A DNA stretch of 64,000 bases from positions 15,314,001 through 15,378,000 of the forward strand of contig CM060731.1 of NCBI GenBank assembly GCA_030704615.1. Direction: 5' to 3'. The DNA comes from Takakia lepidozioides. Lineage: Eukaryota > Streptophyta > Takakiopsida > Takakiales > Takakiaceae. The notes below the pieces were generated by a model, which saw nothing but the letters and a program-made list of their open reading frames with translations, made no database searches and was not told the origin of the DNA. The translations under genes and the position numbers were made by a program. This document shows positions 48,001-60,800 of this stretch, piece by piece; within the stretch, counting starts at the first letter, position 1, and every line of letters begins with the position of its first letter.

Positions 48001-51000
48001 GTTTCCAATGGCCTCTAGAAATGGGGTCTCTTTTCCAGAATTTTCGAAGGCTCTACAAGCTCGAGAAAGGGGTCTTAGGGCAACCAGGCGTGCAAATAGG
48101 AGCTCCCACACACCACTGCCCTATGAAGAGGTCCTCAAATGAACTCCTTTCTTCTTTAAAGCCTCTTTGTTATGTGGGTTTGAGAACATTTCCACTCTCC
48201 TATAACCCAGCGCCCCTTTTCTTGTTCATCTGGAATTCTGCTGCTTTCTGGTTTAGATCTGCAAATATGGGGGTTTCATTGCCAGCATCATCTGTTTCTT
48301 AAATAGCAGGTACAGGGCTATGCAAGTTAGGATTATAGATATCATGCTGGATTTTACAGACAGGGTTTCTCTTGAGAATCCAGGTATTGTAAACATGCCT
48401 TTGCTGGCCTTAGCAGGAGCCCCCTTTAACTGTAGAAGCATTTGTGCAGCTACGGAGTGCATTTCGAACTGGGCCATCTGAAGACATGGATTTGAACCCT
48501 CAGAACGAGTTTGAAGGTTTTGGGACCCATGATGAATCTGATGGAGAGGGCATGGGAGGATTCAATGAAGATCATGGAGGAGCTGATGCTAATTTTGGGC
48601 AGGCTGATTATCTATCCGACACACTAGAGGTAGGAAGAAACAGAGTTTATCAGATTGTTCAATCAGCTTGTACAACCAGTTGTAAGTAATTGATCTTCAA
48701 ATGGTGTACAAGCTGATTGAACAAACCATCCAGTCATTTTGTGGTAAGAAACCAATGGAAAATTTGAGCAAATCGTGATTTTGTTATACAATTTTGACAA
48801 GATAGTCTAGACCACAGACAACAAATAGTGTTTGAAATTGTAACTTTTCTTCCAGTCAAACCTGTTTCGAATAATGTCCTGTGGGGAATGTAGTGGCTTC
48901 ATAGTTACTCCCACAGTTGCACTGTAAACTGCCATCTGTCGATTGGGTATGTCTGCACTCTAGCTTGTTCTCATTGCAGGAAAGGCCCCATTCAGAGAAA
49001 TTGAAGCTAAATCAGGGTAACATTAATGCAAAGCTGATGTATTTCCTGTCTTTACAGGGGAAGGCAGATGAGCGTTCTAATGACAATGCGCACCATGATG
49101 CCTTTGAATTTGAGCCCGGCATGCATGATGCCAAAAGCTTTGAAGAGCTCTGCCAGGCTCACATAGTAACTTTTTTGGCCTTCTCCTGCTAATTTTTTGA
49201 CAAGATATTTTTTGAGTTGAAGAATGATCTGCTATTTTGACTACCACCTAGGCCAACCATCTTGCTCACGCCAGTATTCATGTTTCGAGCTAAGTAGATC
49301 CACACTAATGATTGGTACAGGATGAAAGGTCAACTAGCACTTCGACCAAAGTCTGGTCCATGCTATATTGTGGATTTGGTCTTGGATTAGTCGCTTGTCC
49401 ATCACTGGGTATGTATCCAAGGGCTTCCTTTCCAGCACAGATGGCAATGGTAATCCATTGTTCAGGCCATAAGTCAGTCCCATCCACTCTAACAAGTCAA
49501 ATGTGATAATTATTATGCAGGATCAAATGTTGCAGAAGCTGGCTGAGTCAGAAGTGCGGACAGAGCTTTCCTCACGTGTTTCTAAGTGGGAACAAAGTAT
49601 TGGTGTTAATCTTCAAGCAGAGGTAGATTGGTGCCTCTACCATAATGTTGTAGTGGAATCTCATAATCTGTCTCGAAAGTGGAAAAGTTAGTTTTGCATT
49701 GTGATCTGCTATTGTCTTCCCTACTCCTATACTGCCTTTCCCAAGTTGTGTATGTGTCTGTGGCCTGTGCATTGATTGGTTTCTCTCGTTTTCCCTCTTC
49801 TCCCTTCCTTTTCCCTTTGTTTTCTCCAACAAGAGTTCTCTAGGGTCTCTTGATGGAAGGACAACATTTGTGTTGTGTACCTCCATGGGTTGCACATTGC
49901 ACGTTGACTAAGTAGTCACCTTTGTGTCATTGTCTGTCACTCGCTATCTAATGCTCACAAAATAATGTAGGTCTCACATGACTGATCTCCTTCTGTAAGT
50001 TCTGCTGAGACTTGGCCTTGACTCTGCCTTCTAAATACTGCACAGGATGCTCGCCCCCCATTCGACATTGACGTCTATGGTGGGCAACTCCTTCAAAATC
50101 TTTGCGCTTCATCTGGGAATGGAGAAGACTGCCAAGGGCAGAAGTCCTTTGCGACTTTGGTGCAGGGCCAGCAGAAGTCTGAGGTCTGCAGGTCGCTCTC
50201 TGCACTACTGCAGCTGGTACTACCCTGATCCCTTTACTTCTAAGATCCTTCCGACAAACTCCAAACATTCTCTTGACCGAAACTGGTTCATCCTACAGAT
50301 AACCCACATCGTGAGGGTATAGTGACCACTTTGTAAGTGGTCTGTCGATTCAAATTGTATAAGTGCATTCTGAACTTGTTAAAAACAAGACTCCCACACA
50401 ACTATCCAAATCGCACAATGATTTGCTTGTATTTCTTTTCTCAAGCACTTGAATGTATCATTAATTACAATTGATGTAATTCTTCCAGGTGAATGATGGG
50501 AATGTTACAATGGAGCGAGGTGACCAGCCCAATGCCTCCGAGTGCTTCACCAAAGAGAGAACCTTCTCTGTAAAACTTCTGAATGCCCGGAGACGACATG
50601 AGGATGTCATGAATTATGCGGCCCCGTCTCAAGCTGCCAATGCTACTGCTCAGCTAAAAAATCCACGGAGGGGCAAGAAGAATGTAGCTACTGAGCGGTT
50701 GGCAACACCGGATGTTGGATTATCTGATGCAGGTGAAGGCACTCCAGTGCCTGCGAGGGTAGGCATTTCATCAAATCTAAGAAACTCACAGTCCAAGTTG
50801 GGAACCTGCACACCCGTATGGACATCACCATCACCTGTGAAGAAAACGACCAGCAAGCGCCAACCCCCTGGGTTGTCAAGAGTAGGAACATTTGATTCAG
50901 AGAATAGAGGCCAGACTGGCACTGGAAAACTTAACCCATCCAAAGGTACACCGTCAAAAATTACTCCAGAAGGTAAGAAGCGGCGAAAGAGGCCACCTCT

Positions 51001-51034
51001 CCGATCTATCCAAGGTCAAATATCAGATCGATAA
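45023..51034 (+). CDS. NCAPH2: Condensin II complex kleisin subunit CAP-H2
   Basis: A multi-exon gene whose pieces follow the order of animal and plant CAP-H2. Exon 45023-45209 gives [18 protein letters not shown], and 45526-45625 gives [19 protein letters not shown], the N-terminal kleisin helix that binds SMC2. Exon to 46142 ends [11 protein letters not shown]. Then 46426-46568, 46846-47041, about 47440-47747 ([24 protein letters not shown]), 47943-48130 and about 48430-48629. They are followed by 48980 or 49058 to 49165, 49521-49622 ([13 protein letters not shown]), 50046-50216 ([11 protein letters not shown]) and 50489-51034 ([24 protein letters not shown], the winged-helix end that binds SMC4). 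The protein acts in chromosome compaction in the nucleus. The last exon adds about 125 residues of basic, Thr/Ser-Pro-rich tail. The small exon between 45900 and 46000 and a few joins are uncertain. Confidence 0.9.
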
Positions 51035-51556
51035 CAAAATGGCCTCGTACATAGGTAGTTGTAACTTTGTAGTCAGCTCTTACAGATTTCAGCTCTACTG
51101 TTTCATATTTGTCCTTGTATATTATGCTCACTTGGCCTTGCTGTTGGAACACTCACACTTAACCAGTTAATGCTTCACCCTTGTATGAGCTGACCAAACT
51201 CTGCAAAATGTCTTGCTCAAATTGGCCACAGGCTCTCTGTCTGTGTTGCTTACTAGATTGGAACAAGACTTGATTCATCTGCCGAGTATAAGTCACCCAT
51301 GTAAACGTCCTTCCGCTTTTTATTGCTCATCCTGGACCTAGCCTCATTACTTTTCCTTTTCCATTGAGCTATCAAATTGCTAGTTCATTAGAATCCATGA
51401 TTCTGCTGCTGAAACATGAAGAAGATTTTGTGAGTTTTCTCCTCCATGAAATCATGAAGTCCCCTACTGTCAAGCTCTTGTTTTGCTTGAACCCCCTCGT
51501 CTCTGATCACTTGTCCTGGAGATGAAGTAACTAGGAAGAGAAAGAAGATAATGTAA

Positions 51557-51630
51557 TACTCGGGAAGCAGGATTTGAACCCAGATCCCCCGGGTGGCACT
51601 CAGTGCACTATCCAACTGGTGGTCGGAGTA
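51557..51630 (-). other. tRNA-like sequence (possible SINE head or tRNA pseudogene)
   Basis: On the minus strand a 74-base segment has tRNA length, a 7-bp acceptor-like pair TACTCCG / CCGAGTA with one mismatch, a D-arm-like CCAGTTGGATAGTGC and the B-box GGTTCAAATCC. The anticodon stem does not pair well, so a working tRNA is unlikely. It lies about 190 bases upstream of the next gene's start codon. Confidence 0.4.
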
Positions 51631-51815
51631 ACGAATTGTCGTCGTTTGACCTTTCATCGTCCTGCAACACGAGTGCTGTAGTGTATATACATTCATCCGT
51701 CCACAGTAGAACGGCCTGGTGCGTTCCCAACGTGTTCGAAAAGAGGAGCGGGGACCCGGGATCGGGAGGAGGCCCTAAACAGCCCCGCCCATCTTGTTGG
51801 AGGCAGAGGAGGGCT

Positions 51816-54800
51816 ATGGATGCCGGTGCGCAGCACAATCCCGCAATGCAGCGGGGCGTCATGGAGCAGCAGCCGGGCAATTCCTGGTATGGAGGACAGC
51901 AGCAGTACGCGGCTCCGCCGTTGCAGTGGCAGCAGGGACCTGAGATGCATTACACGCAGCAGGATCAAGCTTCTTACCCGCAGCCCCCGCAGCAGCCCGC
52001 ATACCATTTGCAGGGCGAGTATTATGCACAGCATTCCTATTATGGTCCCCCTCAACAAACAGTCCCGCCCCCGCCCCCCCCCCTTCCCCAGCAACCACAA
52101 CAGCATGCCCTAATGTATGGGCAGCAAGATCAGGTGTGTGGCTTGATCAACTTTGCTGGCCAGAACGTCATTGGTTTGCATTAGAAGGACGGATGTTGTG
52201 AGCGGGAAGCAGACTATGGTAGTATCTTGTTTGATGCGTGGTAGTATTAATTCAGGAAGTAACGGTGTACACTATGTTATCGAGCAACATGTGTTGCGTT
52301 CAAAGATTTTCTGGTGTTTGTAAGTATGTCAAGAAGGGGAAGAAATGAAATGGTAATTTGTCCAGGGTTTGGATTATTTTTCACAGCGAAGTTTTGATTT
52401 TGTTTTCTTCGTAGTTTCTGAACTAGTGGTATTGGATTTTGGTTGGGGAAAGGCATATTCAACCAAAGGAATAACATACTGATGTTTGTGTTTTCAAAAG
52501 TGACCAATTATATGGATCGCAACTCTTTTTGCCCTTAGGCAGGTGGTAATCCAAAGGTCATCTTCTGGTGTAGGGCGGGAAACAAATTATTTAAAAATTG
52601 GGCAGTCTGTGTAGAGACATACTACATACTTCTTTCTTTTTGCAGTAGTAAATGTAGCAGAGAACCACTTAAAAGTACGTTAATGTCACATATGACAACA
52701 CTGAACGCATCCCATGTGGCTTTGGCCAAATGTGAACAGAAACGCAGGACTCACTACTGGTTTACTGTGTGTCATAACTCATTTAGGTCGAGCAGACAGT
52801 GATATATATATGTGTTGCAATTACTTGAGTTTTGGCCAAATCCTGTGTACAGTCGGTTGCAGATTGAAACACCAAAAGTTTTTTGTGGGTGGTAGATTCG
52901 ATTGCTAGAGTCCTGACCGAATCAAGCAAAGAGTTGGTTGAAGGTGGAAATAGCAGAAGCTCTTTGTGGTCAGTCGATGTGACATCATGGTTGAATAGCT
53001 CAACACTGACTTTACCCAAGAGTACTAGGCTCAACCTATTAATAAGCAGGGTGGCTTGCGGCAATTTATCCGCAGTTTGGAGGGCTGACATAGCTCAGAG
53101 TTCATCTTTGGTCTGAAAATATTTTGGGCAGTAGCAAGCTTAAGAGGCCATAGCCCTCTCCAATACCATAACTTGCTGCTTGAGTTTGGTTCATTAGAGA
53201 CCTGGGATTTGATTGAGAGAAGCTAATCTTGTGTATCATATGCTGCACTGTTGGCTTACAGGTTTGGCCAGCAAGCAATGGATGGAGTCATCAGCAATGG
53301 CCGTATCCAGGTAGAATCTGCCACTCTCTAGACCATGTTACGCTGTAAACATCATGATTTATTTTTATAATGTCATTGTGGTTAGAGTTCTTAGTCTTTC
53401 GTGGATGCCCAGACCATGTGTACTCTGGACTGGTGGTAGCAAGGGGATAGATGTACCATCTGGGGTTGAGACAGACAGTGATACACCTATGTTAAAACTC
53501 CGTCAGGTTTTTGGAAATGTGTTCCACCAAAAGCCTGGGTGAACTTTGGTAGGGTATTTTAACACGCTAGTTTATGTTTATGAAAGGGTGTGAAGCAGCC
53601 GAGTCTACAGTTTAGGGACTTAAAACTTGTGTGCACAGTTGGAGTAACATTTCCTCCACACCCTTCGTCTGTGATGGCAATCTTTTCCCCTGTGATGGGA
53701 ATGATTTTATGATTTTGCTAATATGTCTGGTCGGTGGCTGGCAGAGGCTCTTTGCCAAAGTCCTTGCATTGAGTTTCAAGTTTGTTTCTCATACCTTGTT
53801 AGTGATTGTCAGCAGTTTTGTAGGCTTGCGTATATTGTCACATTTTTAATTTGTTTCATTTCTCATTCTAATGGTCTCATTGAGATTGACAGGTAACCAT
53901 AGCGCGGAGCCTGCTCGAGAGGAAGATTGGGCAGCTAAGGCAAGAGCTTGGAGAGAAGCTCAAGAAGCTCAGCAACAAGCTCAATTACAAGTGCAGTTGC
54001 AAGCACAGAACTCCATAGCCGCGGAACAAACTTATTCAGACTATTCACAGCAGCCACTGCCCCCGCCTCGACCACCAGAACTTCCTCAGCAACTTTCTTA
54101 CCTACCGCCTAGCCAGGAAGCTGGTCCCCCAGCCTATGGACATGATGCGCCTTCTGTCTATGTCCATGATGGGCCATCCAGCTTCGGTCAACCTGCTCCA
54201 CCCCAGTTCTCACAAGAGACTCCGTCAGTCTTCCGGGAGGAAGAAGCAGGATCCTCGGCTCAAGATGGGTCAACCTCAAGCTTTGGCCTGACAGCTGCCC
54301 CTGCCCCGCCTCTGCCCCCACCCCCACCCCCGCCGAGTCTTGCACAGGTTGTTCCTAGCAGCTATTCACAAGATATGTCGTCAAGTTATGGTCAGGATGC
54401 TTCCTCAACAGGTAGGCTGAGTGTTTTTCTGCCCCTCCTCTGTCCATCCTGCTTGGTAGCTTCATGAGATAATCAATCGACTAGTAGTAAATGGCATCCT
54501 AACAATTTTGGGGTGCGGCTGCTGGTGTTCAACTTCGCCGGTTTTTGTTCAAGGTCCTGCTCTGGTATTGGCTACCTGCGCTGGTGCTTATGACTTTCAG
54601 TCAAGTGGTTCCTGCTTTATATCTTGGTATACTGTTGAGTATAGTGGAGTATTCAGTTTGACGTCAGCAGGGAATGTGATTTCTTATAAGAAATAGTCTT
54701 CCTACAATCTAGAATCTGTGGACAATAATGTTAGCTATTAAATTCTAGTGGGAAAGGCTTAGACTCAGGTTGTCACATCAGCATTCATTTTCCAGAATCA

Positions 54801-57800
54801 TCTTCCTGGGTGTGTACATTATTGTAGTCTTGTAGCCAGTAGGCTGATGATGTATCCATGGAAAGCTCCAGGCATTGCTGCAGAGAACTTGTCAATGGGT
54901 AGATCTGGGAGTGGGGTAGAAATATCTAACTTCTCACTTTGAAGTCAAATTGAGAGTGGCAAGGTCTGAGCCTTGCTCCTTAACTGTGTAAATTTGAGTC
55001 TTTGACTTCAGGGTTGTTTACTTTATCAATTAAAAAATTGCAGCCCCACCAGGTATGGAGCAGCAGGAGCAGCCCCAACCCCAGCCCCCACCTCCTCCTC
55101 CCCTTGCCCACCTGCCCCATCCGCAGCAGCAGCCACCACAACATTCGCCACATCAACCACAAGCCCAGTCGCAAGCACACATACCACCCCAACAGTTTTC
55201 ATTCGGAGATCCAGTTGTTCCTCCTTCGTATGACTTCCACCAGAATTCACAGTTCGATTACCAGCAGCCTCCCTCTCAAGACTACCAACAGCAACCGCCA
55301 TCTCAGTTTATGCCACCCATGGGTATGGAGGGGCCTGATATGGGTGGGTATGGTGGGCCCCCACCTTCACAAGGTTGGCCTCCTGTTGGACCTGGTATGC
55401 CTTTTCCTCCTGCTACCATGGGGCCAGGAATGGGCGGTCCTGGGCCAGGCCCTCAGGTACATTACCACTTTTACTTGTCTCATTTTGATCGAATATAGGA
55501 TAATTAATTTCCGAGCAGGCTTGTACTCAAGCATTTGAGTTTGAGAGATGTCTTTTGCAATGCAAATGAGGTTGGCTGAGCTGGTTGCCAGTTTGCAAGC
55601 ATATTACATAATAGCTGTGAATGTTTCATTGCAGCTGATAACTTTTGAAAGAAGGGATTTTTTCGAAATGTAAATGGGCTGCATAGATCATGTATCAGCT
55701 CTATTATAACTGGGGATTGATTCGTTGTCTCTGTTTTTGTGGGTGGATTGACAGTTTGATTTTGACAACATTCACCATGGTCACCATCCCCATGCCCAGC
55801 AAATGCAAGGACTTAACATGTTTGGTCGCCCTCTGCATGGGCCAGGCTTTCGGCCAGGTGGCCCTCCTCTTGGTGGGCTTTTTGGGTTCAGTGGAAACCC
55901 CAATTTGGGACCAGGTCCTGGTGCAGGGATGGATTTTCCTATGTTCATGGATAATGGCAATGGGCATATGGGTGGGCCAGAGCGCCCCAAGAAGGTAGTT
56001 GATTTCTTTTTCTTTATGCTTTGGACTCGTGCACAGTGGGGCTTACGTGGTTTTCAGCTGGCAATGACTTTGAGAGGTAGGCGTTGCCATCTGGGTTACT
56101 AAAGGTGGTCTTGTTGACAGCTCATGGGGAGACTTCTGACAAGACTCTTTGTTGTTTGCAGGCATCAGTGCCTTCATGGCTGAAGGAGGAACTGTTGAAA
56201 AAGAAGTCAGCTGCTGCAACAGGTGGCTCGACTATGTCAGAAGACGCTGTGCGTGCCAATGGAGGTGACTCTGGAGCCTCTACCCGCGATAAGCTTGGAT
56301 TTTCGGATAGAACAAGAAGTGATGTATCCAGAATGAGCGATACAGAGGACGATGATGACGAGGTCAGTACCTTCAGTTTTGGAAGCCAGTGGTAGCTAAC
56401 CACACGTGAAACGAGAGACATCCTTCTACAGGTCTCAGAGCCCAAGCCCGGGTCATTCAGAGTACTGGATCGTAGAACCAAATATCGTCAGCTGTTTTTA
56501 TGTTCCCCTCTTCTGAAACTGTATTCCTTACTCCCTGCCGCACTCACTCTTTCTGTCAGAGGTTGTGGCTGATGGGATGGTGTTGGGGTTGCTTATGCAG
56601 GATGATGTGGAGGCAGCCAAGACAGCAGCAATGAATCAAGAGATAAAGCGTGTCCTCACTGAAGTACTATTGAAGGTAGAGTGTCCCAGCTAACCTTGTT
56701 TTTAATGGGCAGAAACTAACTGTGGCCATTCTTCTCTTGCTGTTGTTTGGTTGCGTTAATCCACTAGGCCCCCATGGCTGCATGCTTAGAGAACACATAC
56801 AAAGGTGCTGCTGTTTGTTCCTTTGCATTCCTTCGCATAGTTTCAGGACCACCCTACAACAACCATGCGGTGCACATCCTGGATCTTGCACTCATGTCAC
56901 CCCACCTCGAGTGGCCATATCTTCTAATTGATTGGTTGCTAAGCATGTCAGGCTACTAATATGCCTCCTGTTGTGTGGACCATCCATGATACAGGTGACA
57001 GATGACCTATTTGACGAGATCGCACAAGAAGTCATGGATGAGGATGAGCAACATCTGCTGGAGGGTGTGGCTCCCTAGTTATCTTAAAATGAAGCTTGAG
57101 TCATGAATCTAGCTAGGAAAGAGAAATCATCAAAGAGACAAGAGAAAGTGGATTTGCTTTTATGTGTGCTTGAAATGTCCCTCCTACCTATTAGGACATG
57201 GAGTAATTTTAATTTGACAGTACCTCCTGTGTGAACTTTAGAGACTAAAACATTAAAGACCAACCTGTGAGTGACGTTAGTGTCTTTGTGTCTGTTTCCT
57301 GCTTGTTTTTTCATGTACATTTGGGCAAGTCTCACATGAGGTTTTGGTTAACTGTGATAGAGCCAGGAAGCAAATCGGCAGTGGCAGATGCAACAGACGT
57401 TGGTGCAGCACGGCACAAGCTATCTTCTCCATCTTCTCCTGCAGCTGCACCTGCCAGAGTGCTGGTGGCCCCTGCCGTCAAGCAAAGCGAGCCCAGCAGT
57501 GATGATGATAGTGAGAGCTTGAGCTCCGGCCCTCCAGCTGGTAACTTACTAGGTCTTGCAAATTATGCCTCAGATGATGAGGATGGGGGCCGGAGCAGCA
57601 GGCAAACAAAAGAGAATGAACAAATCGAGGAGGATGGTGACAAAGAAATAGGTGGGAGGAATGCTGGGGTGGAGAGGGCCAAGGAGGGGATGAAGGTCAG
57701 GGAAAAGGAGAGAGAGAGGAATGAGGCACATAAGATTGAAGTGGATAAAGTTACAGACGTAGAGAAAGAAGTAGAACCCCGAAAAGAGGCAAAAGGGAGG

Positions 57801-60800
57801 AAGCGATTGAATGAAGAAAGCAGCACTGATCATGAGGCAAGAAGCCCGAGGCGGGCCCGGCACCTTGAGCAGGTACATATTGAACCTGGTCAAGGTGGTG
57901 GTGCAGATATGTCAGAGGGGACTGACAGACAAACCAGAATTGGGGTTACATCTGCCAGCAGCAGGGAGGCAAGAGGAGAGAATCACAATCATGTGGGTGG
58001 AAAGTCTTCAGACGCAGGCACATTAGAGGTACCAATTGTGGTTGAAGCTGCTGAAGGCGACAAGGTCAGTCATAGCATTGCCTCCAATGATGTGGGGACC
58101 AAAGAGCAGAGGAAAGTGGGATCTAAGAATGAGAATGAGCGGGGAAACAGAGACAGCAAAGGAAAAGTTAATGAGGCCGGCACAAAGAAAGGGTGGGTAG
58201 AAAGCGGGGATACCAATGCTAATAAGAAGAAAGATGAAGGCAAGGGGGAGGGAGAGAGTGGGCATAGGGGTCATCACGAGTCACATGGGAGGCGGGGAGG
58301 CAAGGAGCCTGAAACTGATCGTGATGACAAGAACAGCAAGAAGCGAGAGAAAGAAAAAGGTCGGGATAAGGAACATGAAAGAGAGCTGAACAAGGAAAAA
58401 TCAAGAGACGTTGAGCGGAGATCAGATCGATTGAAAGAGAAAGGGAGCAAAGGGAGGGGACGAGGTGTGGAAAGAGATAGGCGAAAATTGGATACAGACA
58501 AACAGGAACGGAAAAGCAAGGAGAAGCACAAGGAGGGGAGAGAATCTAAGAGGAGTCAAAAGAAGCGCTCATCGTCATCCAGTAGTCGAGGACGCAGCCA
58601 CAGCCGAAGTGTCTCATATGGCAGCCGTAGCAGTAGTCCCAGTCCTGTGAAGAGTGGGAGTCCAAGACGAAGGTAAACTGTGACTTTCCTTTCTATACAC
58701 TGTTGGGCCTTTTTCATGTGTGTCTGTTGAAGTTTGAATGATATGACCAACCCACAAAGTGTTTTTCTTATTCACAATGGTTGGTACAGAAAGCAGCAGT
58801 CAGGAAGATCAACCAAGCACTCTAGTGTACCTTCACCCCCGGTGAGATCCAGAAGAAGGTGTGTTCCAAATACCCTGGCCCTCCTTGGACTATGGAAGAA
58901 GCACTTGAACGGTTTCTGGTATTTGACTTAACAATTTGGGTGCACAGTTGTACCCTCTGCTTGAACTGCTGCTCTCTAATTTGTGGTGTACAAACAAATT
59001 TACAGCTTGAGATACAAGAATCAAATTATCCGTGTAAGTAAAGACTCTGCAAATGTCGGGGGGTTTCTTGCAAACTGTTTGGAACAGGCAGTGAAGAAAG
59101 AAACACATAGGGTGGTAACGAGTGTTGGGAGGATACCCTTTTTCTGCCATTATACCCTGAGGGTAAAACCCAATAAGGGTATATGGATATACCCTACCCT
59201 GGAAATTCCAAAATACCCTTACCCTACCCTTGTCAGGGGTAATTATTTTTGTTATACCCTTAATGGATTATACCCTTGGGTTTTGAAATTTCGAAGGATA
59301 CCCTTACCCTGAGGGAAATCTGTTCAATGGCCGGGTAATAGGGAAGGGTGTAATAATTTGATTACTAGGGGTTTAGGTTTAGGTGTGGTATTTGCTAGTA
59401 GAGAGGCCGAACACTAGCATGTTTTTTTTTTTTCCCCCCACCCCCCCCCCCCCTTCGTTGGTCTTCTTCTTCGCAGCCTGTGCTCCAAGACCGGTCCATG
59501 CCACTCTCTCCTTGGAAAAAGCGCGTGTGCTAGTGGCGGTCCCTGCCACTCTCTCCTCGGAAAAAGCGTGTGCTAGGGGCGGTCCCCGCCATTGCCGCAA
59601 TCTCTTTCCTGGCACCCGCCATTCTCTTATGTATCGTGCAAAGCCACCTCATTATGATCAAATGTGTTGTTTTGTTATTATATTTTAGGGCCATTAGAGG
59701 AGCATAATCAGAGGAGCATAATTGAGGGCTAAAATTTTGCTATTCATAAGGCACATAAAAAACAAACAAAAATATTTTATTTTTTCAAAATAAAAGACAT
59801 ATCCCGTTAAATTCTATATAACGGGGATGTTGTACAGTTGAAATGCTTCGTCTTGGTTAGGCCCTCTGGCAATCCTCCCTCCCCCTACTGAGGTTGTGGT
59901 TCTTAGTTAACTCCTGCTTTCCCTCAACTCCCTACCAGTGCTGGGTGTTCCCCATGTGGTACGCCTTCGCCGTTCCTTAGGAGTTTATTTTTTCCTCCTC
60001 ATTTTACCGCACCAAAAAGGTTTTGCAGGGCCTCTGTCCCTTTTATTAAAAAATATATATTTATTCTTAGTATTTAATAAAATTCACAAATTAAATTTAA
60101 ATAATAATAATTTACCCTTTATAATTACCCTGGGATATCCTGAGGATATAAAATGGTACCATTATCCTGCAATTACCCTTACCCTCATGGTGTATGTGGC
60201 ACCCAATACCCTTACCCTGAGGGTAAATGTTTATTAAAACTTTATATATACCCTTACCCGGAGGGTAAATGTTTTCAAAAAATAGATTATACCCTTACCC
60301 GGAGGATAAGTTTGACCCCCAAAATCATGTATACCCTTACCCTGAGGGTAGAAAAAATCAAATATACCCTCTCATCACTGGTGGTAACCTTAGGAAGGAT
60401 TATCTCCCAATTCCCTATGCACTCCTTGGTTGCTGACATTTTGTCATCTTTACATTTGTTAGCACATGGCCTGGATGCTTTAGTGTAACAATGAGGCGAA
60501 TAACAACAGCCAAATAGTGACAGGGAATGTGCCCGGGATACCATGTGATGGGTTACGGTGACAGACCCAGTAGAAGTGCAAAGTGTTAAGGGTTGTGGGA
60601 AGTCTGTAGTTGGTATGTGGATTCAGTCCTGGGGGATATCAGCTGAAGCTAGCTGTCTCCAGTTATTTCTCTCAGCATTCTTGACTGGCTGCCTGGCCAA
60701 TCTGAGTTAAGATTCTGAATCTATTTAGCAGATCTTAACAGGTTGGGCATAGGCTGAACTGGTTTACCCCAGATAGCAGTGCAAAGGTCACAATTGCAGG

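Noticed and set aside
51557-51630. Functional tRNA-Gly
   Set aside because: The anticodon position could read GCC, but the anticodon stem does not pair and the T-stem is poor.
57563-58531. Minus-strand Ser/Phe/Leu-rich open frames
   Set aside because: Complement of the Lys/Glu/Arg-rich exon of the RS-rich gene.
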